Shown piece by piece: positions 27,201 through 39,200 of a stretch of DNA of 64,000 bases. Within the stretch, counting starts at the first letter, position 1, and every line of letters begins with the position of its first letter. Source of the stretch: Echinococcus granulosus (Eukaryota; Platyhelminthes; Cestoda; Cyclophyllidea; Taeniidae); assembly GCF_000524195.1 (NCBI RefSeq), contig NW_020170424.1, positions 121,134-185,133 of the forward strand, written 5' to 3'. The position numbers were made by a program, and so were the translations under genes. The notes beneath the pieces were generated by a model. It was not told the DNA's origin, ran no database searches, and was given only the letters and a program-made list of their open reading frames with translations.

Positions 27201-30200
27201 TCCGTTCCGGCAGACAGTTGTCAAACGCGTAGATTGTTTGTTTTTGTCATTTTAAAAGGTATGAGAACGCAAAATTTATAGCCTCATAAATTTCCAAGTT
27301 ATTAAAGAGGACGTAGTTGTTATTTGAGCTTGAAAGTGATTATGGAGGGGGAAAATAAAAGAAGTTATTCCTCTTGTTGATTAAATTGCCTACTTTTGTG
27401 CGACCTTCCTTCTTAGTGGTGGTTCCAGGTTCCTGCAAAATTAAAAATTCAGGCAACTGACAATTAAATTCTTACGAATGGAAAGAGGTGCCTTGATGGG
27501 ATGGCAGTAGGATGGGTGCTAGATTAAGCTTTAGATAAATGGATGGATTCGAATGGGTGGATAAATAGATCGATTTCTGAGATTCAAAGCTCTTCAGCAG
27601 AACAATATTGGATGATTTTTTCCCTGAATTTCAACATCTGGATGAAATCGTGAATGCTGATGGGCAGAGATAATTTATTGAACGTCAAAGAATCCAAGGA
27701 GTTCAAAACACTTACATCAATGGTCTTGGACTGAGCGAACAACTACAGTGGAGAGAGACACTTCAAGAGAGTCTCTTTTCTAACTGCTCAACACACTGCC
27801 TCTTCTTCGTCTGTATTCCATTATTTTACTCATACCCATATCACCCTTTTAAAGAATCAGATCCAGTCGCTTCAGAAACGTAATAGATGGGGTTAGTCGA
27901 ACCTAGGTGACTCTTTAAACCTAGGTCAGGGATTAGTAAATGGAACAGTTAAAGAAGGGAAGGTATGAAGTTGTTTCTAGGCTAAAAGAAGCCGACATTC
28001 CACCGAGTAATTGAGTTGCCTACCTTTCTTTTAGGAGCGTCCTGTGATAAAGAGAGAGGTAAAGCATTAGAGAGTGAGAGATAAGGTTCAAACAGTGATG
28101 TCAAGAGAAAATAGAGAGATGACATCATAAGGCGTGGAAAAGGTGTCCATGTGCAACAAACCCACCTTGGTACTGTTTTCTGTTGTGGTAAGACTGTATT
28201 CAACTGTCTACAAAAGAAACACCCAACAATGTTGCGTGAGCCGGAAAGGCAAAGGCACATAAGGGAAGGTAAACAAGTTAAATAACACTGAAAGTAGTAA
28301 TGTCTTCTCAACTAACATTGCGCCTATGTTTAACCATGTTTGATGGAAAGAGCTTGTCAACGCTATCAACTACATATTAACATATCTTCCCCAGTCCTAC
28401 AACAGATAGGCCAATTATTTGTCTCTTTCTACCATCCATCCTGCTTCCACCATTAATTAGTCCACCTCGCCTTTTTCCTGTCTTTCTAATTACAACTACG
28501 CACAATGAAAGCGGCATCCAACGCTCATCTCTGTTTCATAGTCACTGGAAGGAAAAAGTGATCTCGAAGAGAGACCGAAAAGACAAGTTATCGCTATTAT
28601 CAACACAAAGTTCCAGTTGGGACGGAGCTTAGTACAAAAGGGACACCCGGTGTCCAAACTACAGCGAATACTTCGGCTGATAAAGTAGATCATGAGGGCG
28701 GAAACGTCGGAGAGGTCAAGGTCAGGTCAACACTTAGTAGGAAGAGCATAGCCGAAAGGCTAAATTTATTGATTGCTAACCGTTGAAGAGCCCTCCTTTG
28801 TAGTCGAGTCCTGAGTCCTTGGAGTTGTCTTCAAATTAGATAAAAATGCAGGAAAAGATGTCAAAACTAGGACTGAAAGATTAACAGTAGATGGAAAGAT
28901 CATTTATTACATGGAAGAGCATTCACAAGACTATTCAAGGGGAGAGGAGTGGAGGGTCAAAGTGACCGGTCATAACTTACATTACTGGTGCTTTCTGTTG
29001 TTGTGAGAGAGTAGTCAATAGTCTAAATCAAAAAATGAGCGTCACACCACTAGATTACTGTCAGATAGAAAAATTCGATCATGTTTATCTTCATGGTTGG
29101 GTAAATGAAATGCAAAGGAAGGAAGGCCTTTACGACATACTTTGCTTCGGTTCATCGGACGCCTGGCTGCCTGTAAGGAGGGGGAGCGGAAAACGTTTAT
29201 GCTAACCGCTTTGTGATGGTGATACAACAGGATTGTAGCTGAGATTACTTACACCAAAGGCACTGGTCGATTGACCCGTACGGTTAAATAACTATAAAAG
29301 AAAGGAAAGAAAGCAGTATATCTGATGAGGCTGTCTTCGCGGTGATGGAAAGTTCTACCACAGATCTTATCCTCCAGTTTGTATGTAAATATTCACCCAC
29401 TCATCTACCAGTCTAAGCATTCGCCCACTTATGCTCTCCCCTTGTCCTTCTTAATGTCAATTAGTTCTGAAGGTTGGATTGTAATGCCTTAGCAATGTGT
29501 CAAGCTGAAGCAAACATGAATATTCATCGCCCGCTCTATAACAGCTATATCTGTGAAAACTTAAAAGTTAAAACCCATGAGAACTATAAAAGTGGTGGCG
29601 CATTTTACAAGTAAAAGTTAAAAACAAATTTGAAGGGATAAAGGTTCATTGCCTACCCTTCCAAGGCCCTTCTTGGAGGTGTTTTGCGCCTCCTGATAAG
29701 TAAGACGGGAATTATTGAGAGAAGGGAAAACAATCGCCTAAAGTAGCATCTAAACTAAGGTGTGAATGGTCAAAAGCTCACATTGGCGCTGCTTTCCTGT
29801 GTTGCCCACAAAAGAAAAGGAAGGTATCCTGTTAGTGACCTGCTACAGTCGGCTAAGGAAGAAGGCGTGTAAATCAGCGGTGTAAAAGGGCTGGAAGTTA
29901 TATCTTCCACACACACCCCAGGTCCCGCCTCCTTAGGAAGCTCAGTAGTCAGCAGCAGGAAATCAGGAGTGGGTGGAAAAGAAAGAGATTCTACTAATGT
30001 GACTGTATTTAAACGCAAACAATAGTCTTTAGTAGGAAAGAGGCTAGAGTGAAGCGACCAGAACCAGAAGGTCCAATTCACCAAGTAGTAGTATGACCTC
30101 ACTAGAGGGACTACCTTGGCACTCTTTAAGTGTCTGGAAGCATTTTTACTAATTTTTCGAAAGAAAACTAGTCTCCTATCTACCGCAAAACTTTTCTTCC

Positions 30201-33200
30201 ACCAATTATTCGACTAATCAAGACCCAACGAATCCTCAACCAAACAACATCCAACAGAGGCAGAAGAGAAATATAAAGAAACAAGAATCAAGTGATCACT
30301 GACTTGACTAGAGAGGAGAGTAAACAAAAGTGGGGGATGGAAAATAGCAGCGCTTTCAGTGTATTAAAGAAAAAGAGCGATGACACCCAAAGACAGGTAA
30401 TAGGAAAATAGGTGAAACTCACAGTAGTATTGCTTTCCACTGCGGTGGAGGAACTCGCCACAGTCTGCAATGCCTTAATTAATAGAAAACAGGTGGAAAG
30501 TGAGGAACAAAGTAGATAGGGATTCAAGTGAAGAAAAGGGATAGTTTAAACCAACCGTTTTAAGTTCAGCAGGCTGTTCATTTTTCAGCAAGAAGAAGAA
30601 GTAAAGGTTGAAATGAAGAACGAATGTTGCTAGAGTTGTTGTTATTATCTTTTTAGATGCTTCAGCGGAGAAGGAAATAACCGTGATTAACTCACTTGAG
30701 GCGTGTTGGTGGTTAAAGTAGTACGACCAAATAGCTGTAAAATGAAAGTTGAAGAGGCACCCTTCATTTATTTTAACGGCTATCTAGAATATGTCCACTA
30801 CCGCCCTAAACACCTATTTAGCTATCCAAAGTTGGCCAACAAAATTCGGTGGAAATATTACAGATACCGAGGAGGTGTGGTATAAATCATGATAGACGGT
30901 GAGAAATCAAGCCTTTCAATTTCAGATGCAGAATAGAGCCATGAGGTCGCCATTGGGTGGATTCAAGGTCACTACGAGTACTGAATCCTCTGACTGCAGC
31001 TGACACAAAACATCACTTCATTCAATGCCAACACATAATACAAATAATTAATTGTTGTCCCAGGGTGACAAGACAACATGCATCATGAAGAGTAGCCAAA
31101 TAAGAGTTAATCTTTCCAAAGCCCCCGCCTCTGCTCGCTCGTTGAGTCTCCTAACACAAGGCAAGATAAGACAAGGCAGCTTTATTAGTCGTATCGGAGG
31201 AATGCAAATCGTCTCATGTGGTGGAGAAAAAGGGAGACTAAGAATGAGTCTGAAAAAAAAGTGGCCAAGCTCACAGTGACTTAACTATTAGACTAGCTTG
31301 GAAGTAGCCGTAAGACGTCCTGAGGACTAATGGCGACCTCGAATGCGCTAGACACGATGGATATTTGCGGATGGCAATGATGACGAGGGTGAGTAGTTAC
31401 TTGCATCGCTTACCTTTGTGGGGGCTTCCTTTGTGGATGGATTCCCAGCCTCCTAGAAATGGAAATGGTGAAAAGATTTACAATGTAAGTACTGATTCTA
31501 TCATAAATGAGGCATCGACAAATGAAGAAAACAAAAGTGCCGTTGTAAGTGATTCACAAGAGAGTGAGTAGATGGGTTGACATTACAATCGTGTGACTTT
31601 CAATTGTTTCGTTTGCAATTAAGCCAACCAACTGCAATGATGACGAAGGACAAAACTCCAGTAATTTACTTTATATTAGCTGAACGGGTGAGGGATGATT
31701 AAAGAGCGAAATCAACTGGAACAAATGAATAGCTCCGAAAAAAAATGCGTACTTGGAACATATTCTCGGCATAATGCCCAGAATAATGGTCTTAAGTTTA
31801 GCGCTTCACCTGCTTTGATTCCTCTATATTTGTAATAAAATGCTTTTCTTTCGGTCTGACTATCCATATCTTTACTAAATAAGGAATGCTTGGAAGACAT
31901 TGTGCTCAATCTGGGATTAGAAGTGAGAATCAAGGATGAAAATAAGAACCGTTTAATTGTAAGATATTTAGAGAAAACGTAAAATTTAAGGAAGGGCTCG
32001 GGAAAGATAAACCCACTTTCGGTCCTAGTATATGCAGAAAGCAAAGCCGAAACGGGTAATGCTTACACTAAGGAAAGATATTAGGTTAAATTTTTGAAAC
32101 TCCCGGTTTGTAGACGAATGTAAAATAGGGGAAAAAGGTGGCTTACCCCTCCGGAGCCTTCCTTTGTTGATAAGAGTTGAATCTTCTACAAGGGAAACAA
32201 ATAGGAAAAAGTTGAAAAATATAAGAGGTGTTTTCATCTGTTGTCAGATATTTTTGCCATTAATCCAGATACTTTGCTAGGTTGGTAAAGCATACCTTTG
32301 TTTCCTTGTCGCGTCCATGGTTCTCGTCTGTGGCCAACTTCTAGAAACAAAACAGAACAAAACTCACAAAATGACAGTGCACCTAACTTCTCCGTAAATT
32401 TAGAAAACTGTTTTTGTGTTGCAAGTTTGCCACTGATGTGCAGAAATGAATTACTCCAGTAAAGAGGAGCACAATAATTTTCTATAAAGTAATGAATTAA
32501 TTACTATCAAAAACACACCATTCGCCCTTTTAGTAATCGGACTTGACTTGTAAATGAAAAGGGATACACAGCCTAGGTATTTGAAAATTGTTGCTGTCTT
32601 AATTTTGAACTACAAAAGAGAAAACTTGCCATTATTTCATGTTTCTTTAGTTAAACACAAAACAACCTATATGCACTATATGACTACCAAATTTGGTCAT
32701 TCGTACTTGATTAAAACGAAACTATTACTTATTTGGGACAAAGGTAGATACCTTCAGTCAGAAGAGGTACCATGGTTAGAATTAGAGCACGGGTGCCCTA
32801 CACATCAATCCACTTACAGATTGAAAAAGCTAAATAGCAAAGCAAACAGTGGTTTGTAGTTTTCTTTGAGGATAGTTCCTCTACTCTCAACTTGAATTCG
32901 TCAAATATCAAGCAGAAATTGGGACAAAAGGTTCTGACAACTTTAAACAAATAGTAAGGCCATTCGAGGTTAGTCTCAAGGGAACCAGGATGATATAGGT
33001 AATGTAAACTAATTATTTTTTTGGAAAGTTTTCTTTAAGCTTAATAAAGTGAACTGTGCAAAGTTAGAGCTACCGCATAGTCCACCACTATCAATTCTTA
33101 AAATTATACGGCTTACTTTGGTCAAGGAACGACCGGCAGGCTAAAAAGTAATAACAAAACCATTTAAAATTAACAGGTTCAATCCTACGCAAATATTAAG

Positions 33201-36200
33201 TAGAAGAAGACCAGTTCCTGTCTACCATTTTGCTTCCTTCTTTATTAGATGCTTGGTAACTTGCCCAAAATTTTTGAAGAATGTGTATTTGATTAACATA
33301 CCACAGGAAAAATAAAGCATACTAGGATGATAGCCAAACTGTGGCAAACTATAGATCATTTAAAATACCAACTAGAGAATCATGACTTCTGGGTTTCGTG
33401 GTGTAAATTTAGTAGGGTCTGGTAGTGTGCGTTCAAAACTCTATTAATGTTACAAAAACTTACACTTTTATGGCTTTCTACGCTTGCTGAATATTGAGGC
33501 GCCTAAAAGAGCAAGATGTCATCATTTTGCACCGCGAATTAGATCCTCGGCTAGCTAACATGTTAATTACTAAAAGCATAATTTAAATACATATAAATTT
33601 ACGCTGGCCAGGTCCTGTATTATGTTCGAAAATCCAACTGCCTACAAATGAAAGGGGTAAATGGTTTTGCTCTGCTAAAAAAACCATGCTGGCGTAAGGA
33701 AGTTGTTAAAATAAATTTTTATTTCAGTTGGTGCACCTACAACAGTCTGATCTCCATCAGAGGCAGACTCCTGTGGGGAATTAAAACACAACATTCGAGT
33801 GTAAGATATTTTCCATCGCACATCTTACAATCGGGCGTATGGTAAAAATAGTATTTTGATTAGGCTTGTATTAGACAGGTGTCTTTAAAACGAATGAAAC
33901 AAATAGGAAAAGTGCTCTAAGAGGAAAATAGACTTAAATTCTTCATTAAAGAACCAGCTAGGATTTAAACATTCGGATTCTTCAAAGAATATATTGTTTT
34001 TGCATAACTATAGTTTAATTAAAATGTTATTTTTTAGAACAACTATTAAACACGTATATTATTAGAACGTGTACAATAATTTCTGCGCAAATGCGAAAAG
34101 TAAATTAAAACACATTTTTTTTGTTTTTCCACCTTGGCTGAGGTTTCGATATTGTGCAGCCAAAGGCAAATCTGGTTAAACCAGCTTATTCCAGAGTATT
34201 CGTGGCGTAATACGTAAACAAATTCAGGGGAAGTCGAGATGAGGTGAATAGGTGTTTAGTATTGGACTAGAAATTAGGCACATAAGCCGCTGATTGATTC
34301 TTCCGTACTTAAAGAAGTAAATATTGAGCTATTTCACGGTACCAAATTGCCAGATAATACCTTAACTAATTTGTGTTCACTTAAGGTCACATTTAAAACG
34401 GATTGCTTACATTGCTTGGAAACGTGGTCCAGCAGGCAAAATGCATACCAAATATATTTTTTAGACGACGCCATACCAGTCCAGGAAAAAGATAAACTCA
34501 AATGCAAAAGGTACGAAAGTAATAAGACAATTCACTTTTTTGCTGGTCTCAGCGTTTGCTGTACGCTTGGTTCCCTAAGGTAGACAACAATAGCAATTTG
34601 GGTATTTAGCCAATTGTCTACCAGCCAATTACCATCCGCAAGGGTGGGCACAAAATTTGGAGCAAGATGGGGGAGTGACTTTACAATTTGCTTGCAAGCC
34701 ACGTACATCTTTGCATACTTCGGCACAAAAAGCATGACAGAATAAACAACTCTTGTGGCTACCTCTTAAACAAAAAGGATTGAGATCATAGATCCCAGGC
34801 TTGTAACTAATTTTTAGAAATGAAGTAATTTTTACGTCATGATCTGAGATGCAAAGGACGGCTGATTGTTGCTACCTTTTTGAAAAGTCCAACAAGCAAT
34901 TTTCGTTGGGCTATCTACAAGTAAGGAAAAACTTCTCAAGTGCTTTTTTCAGGAGTTTTCGTCTTCATAATATATGTTTTGTAAAGGCTGGAGCAAAGAA
35001 TTTCAGTAAGGCCTCTCACAAGTGCCCTAGAAACTTGAACTTCGATACAATCAAACAAAACCAGGCCTACAAACTAAGCCACTTATTCCAACCTATCGTA
35101 CGTGAAAGAAGTTGAAACAGAAGTGAAGGTAATAAAAGAAAACAGAGCTCATTCTTAAACCACATAAAATGAAAACCGACTTTTACTTTTATAAATTAAT
35201 GTTAAATATGAATAAACCATTCAAGTTTACCTTTTCTTGCGTTTGTTCCGGATCATAACTATCATTAACCTACAAAATAAAGTTGTGTCTGGCTTTATCC
35301 CCATAAAAAAAGTCATGAAACCAATGCCTCTTTAATAAATGCAGACCTGAGAACAAAGTGGAGCAGTTTTTAGCTCTGTGCAATTGCAAAGTTTAAACGA
35401 ACGCAGCATGCATGTTTAGAGGGAATTCAGACATAGACAAGTAAGTCATGTGACAAGTTACATTTCTTAAAGCATCTGGATTTGGGGCGTGCCGAGTTGC
35501 CTAGGAAGCAGTGAAAGAGACCGTGATTGCATAGCGGAATAGAAGGCATAGAAAAACCATCGCAACTTACATTGGTTTGGCTTTCAACAACTGTGGCTGT
35601 CTAAAATAGAGGTGTATATCATATGAACGCGGTCTCTTCAAGTACTCTGCAATGCGGCAGATGGATAGCGAAAAGTAGACTCCATTTTAAATTCCCTCTT
35701 GACTGACCTGCTGTGTGTCATTAGATGGCGCGAATGCCTAAAGAATTGAAAGGAAACAAAGTGATGGATCGCAGAGGCAATAACCAATGAGCCAAGTTCA
35801 ATGCCGCTCTCCAATTCACTTAGCATTGCCTCCGACAAATCTAAGAGCTTAATTCTCTCTAACCAGCGAGTAAGCACCCCACATGTCTCGCTCTTGAATG
35901 AAAATAGCACTTCTATTGCTTGTTTGGCTCTTCATTTTAGTTCCACAAACAAGGCTCTGTGGTTATGCTTCCGCTGGGCAGAGTGGACTCTGTGCTATAC
36001 TAGTCTCCTCTCCAAGGCTTTGCGTGCGTTGGCAACACATATTCTATGCTAGCATAAAGTTTTCCTTCCACTTCAGGAAAGACTCAAGGCCCTGCATAAA
36101 CTTGAGTTAAGCCTGTTTACACATGCTTAACATCACAAGCTTAGTGTAGCGGCAATCTGAGTGTCCTACTGGAGTCACCGAACCTGGCACCTTGAAGGGC

Positions 36201-39200
36201 TTTAAAAGTTGACACGTGCCTTGGTAATTACTATCCTCTCGTCATTGGGTGTCACACCAAGTAAAATGACAAATAAGCACAGGCGTTGGTGAAAAAAGAA
36301 ATAAATTTTAAGGCGCTCCTTACAACTTCTTCACGAACGGATTTCTTCTGAGTGAAGGAGGCTCTCTAAGAGAAGAAAATGTTAGGCTTAATTCAACCTC
36401 AGTAAATATTTTTTTTCAGTTAGGGATTTAAAAGATGTTTTAACTACCAAAATGATGATGCAGAAAAAGGAATCGGGTAATGCTTTCGATGATTAAATTA
36501 AGAAATGTCACCGTTAATGGCGTAAAAAGGAATAGTTCAAAATACTGGACTACACTATATTGATTTGGTGGCTTGTTTAACTGGATGCCTAGCGGCGCGG
36601 GCCCTTCAGCGTTCACGGGATGTAGCTCCCCTCGCTGGTGGTGTCGATAGCCTTCCAGCCAGTTTTACTGTAACATTCGTGCATCCTTCGTACCAGCGAG
36701 CCTTAGTACAACTGTGGAAAAGACTTAGAGCTCTCCACAGCCCCAATAGAAGCATAACTCGTCAAATAATTTGAAAGTACTTTTCGCCCCAGCCCGGCGT
36801 CGCCAAAGCACGACTTGTGACTTTGGCAAGCGGTGACATCAAATCGAGTGTTACAAGCGAAGAGGCTGATTTAAAAGAGATGAAAGGGATAGAGAATGGT
36901 CTCGGCGTGAAGACAACGTCTCGCATAAATTTTCTTTGAGCAGCAGCTGAGTAGGTCAGGGACTTTTGACAGCCTACATCTCATGAGAAAAAGTAGAATT
37001 CTTGGGCTGGGGCGCTCTGGTTTTGCCCCGATCTCCCTGACACTGTGGGTTTTGCAAATGCCTTAAATTCAAAGCATCAGACAAGACTGGTTTTTTTCAT
37101 CTTCTTTGGAGGAGGGACACACCTGTGGCTGACTCTCCTTCCTAAGCTAAAATCTCCCATCAAGGGGGCTTTCATCTTACGCCTTTGGTTTGTCGATTTA
37201 AGCTGTCGAATCCCACTTTTTAAAACAAAGATCTCATTTTTCCAGTTTTAACACTTCAAAAAAGGACACGTGGATTTCAAAACTAACCCTGTTTGTTGTT
37301 ATCGCTTGTACCAACTAAAGGTGAACAAAAGCAAAACATTCAGCTACTTCACTTGACGTTCGATTTGTAAATAACAATAGTTGAAATTGCCTCAACAAAA
37401 AAATGGAAGAAAGGTGGTTGGTTTTACAAACAAAAGTTTAATCAAGCGCTATATTTATGTGGAACAAAATTACCTGAATTCGGGAAGATGGCTATAAGTA
37501 GGAAAAGGCACAAAGCACAGATTACTCTTTTTCCAAGCCGATTAATGATGCTGAAACGAAAAGCAAATTGTTGCGAAGAATTACTTTGACATTCTTTTCA
37601 TTCTGAGTCCTTTTTCCACTGATCTGAAAAGGAAGATTGCATGTAAAGATCACGGCAGTGGGCAGCAAAGGGGCCATATTATAGCTGAAGAAGTTGAAAT
37701 GCTACTTAAATAGACGCCTTTATCATTAACATTTGATGGCAAAATTTACTTAAAAATATCTGAAAAAATAGAGGGAAATAAAGTTTTGAACTAAAAAATG
37801 AAGCAAAATGGCATATGACATCGGTTAAAGCATCTAGGGACTGTTGAGGCGTGGGCAGTTAAAGATTTGAATGGCAAATCGTCTAGCTTTTGACCTTAAA
37901 ATGAGAAAACCCAGTGGTTTAATTCTTTGTTTTGGGGTGTGTTTGCCTGCGCAAACGCTTCAGGCTCCGCGGCATGGGCTTCGGGCCATGCTAACAGCCT
38001 CTCAGCTCCTTTGACCCCTGGTAAGTTGTGTGTCCTTCCATTGCCACTTTGGCCTATCACGACCTCAGACAGGGCCCAGTTTGCCTCATGAAATGTAACT
38101 CCATGTTATTGCATGGGCCTTAATGCGATTCGGTAGATAAAGTAGAAGGAATTGAGCTCTTTGAACATGCATAACGGCCTTGTTTAACTACCTTCGCGGA
38201 CGAAGGTTGGCAATTATTGAGGAGAGCAGTTTGGGCATTCTTGACCAAATTTGATGCATCATTGGTGTTCTGGCACCCACAAATCCATAATCCAAAGGTG
38301 CAAAAGGTTTAACTTCGAAACTAAATACTATTCCCTTTCTACTACTCAAATCATTTAAGCGACCTGTAAAGAAATATCACCTGCCTAAGTTTTCTCCCTG
38401 ACCGGGGAATAGTGTAACTGATTGACAGTAAAATTGATAAAAATAAGACCCTTTTAATTTAAAAAAGACAAATCCTTGAATGCAGGGTTAAACAGAGTGG
38501 ATAAGCAAATAGCGACAGCTTTTCTCTGGAATTACTGAATTAAGCTATACGATTCCACAAATACTTTTACGAACCAAATGTCGCTCGTTCTATGCTTTAA
38601 AGTTTGAATAAAGCGCGAGGTTTTTGAGGCATGATTGTAATGCAAAGGAAGAAAAACTAAAATTACCTCTGTGCCCTTCTGAGCTGGTTCCCTATTTTGA
38701 TCGCTAGTCTGTCAGAAAAAACCGTTTAACCCTGAACCACGAGGTGTCAAAGTATTTTTCGAATAAACGACTGCCTGAACTCACAAGTGTGTGGGTTTCA
38801 TGTATTGTGGAGGCATATTCGACCATCTGTCAAGGGAAAAAATGGGATTTATCAGAGAGGGGGAGAGGGAATTTCGTAGAGGGAGCTAATGGGAAATGAA
38901 ATCCAAGTCGACTAAAAGTGTCATCTTTGCCGAACCTGTTGCTTGCCACCGGAGTGTTTTGATGCCTACAAAGGTGAAAGCAAGTGTCCAAATAATCCAT
39001 TATAGTGTAGAAAAACAAATGGTTAATTGTTTTCCTAGGTTTGGGTAAGTTTGGAGTGATTTTGTTTGTCTGTTCAAGTTGGAAAAAAAGCAGAAGATAA
39101 ACTTCTTGCAGAATGGTGACCATCAAGGTCGTATTTATTCCACATCTTGCAAAAAATAGAAAATTTATCTGTCCAGCCGCCATTTTTGTGTAGTGTCTTT

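Noticed and set aside
30113..30134. Short exon TLKEC with donor GTAGTC
   Set aside because: Length 19 nt, asymmetric; no class relative.
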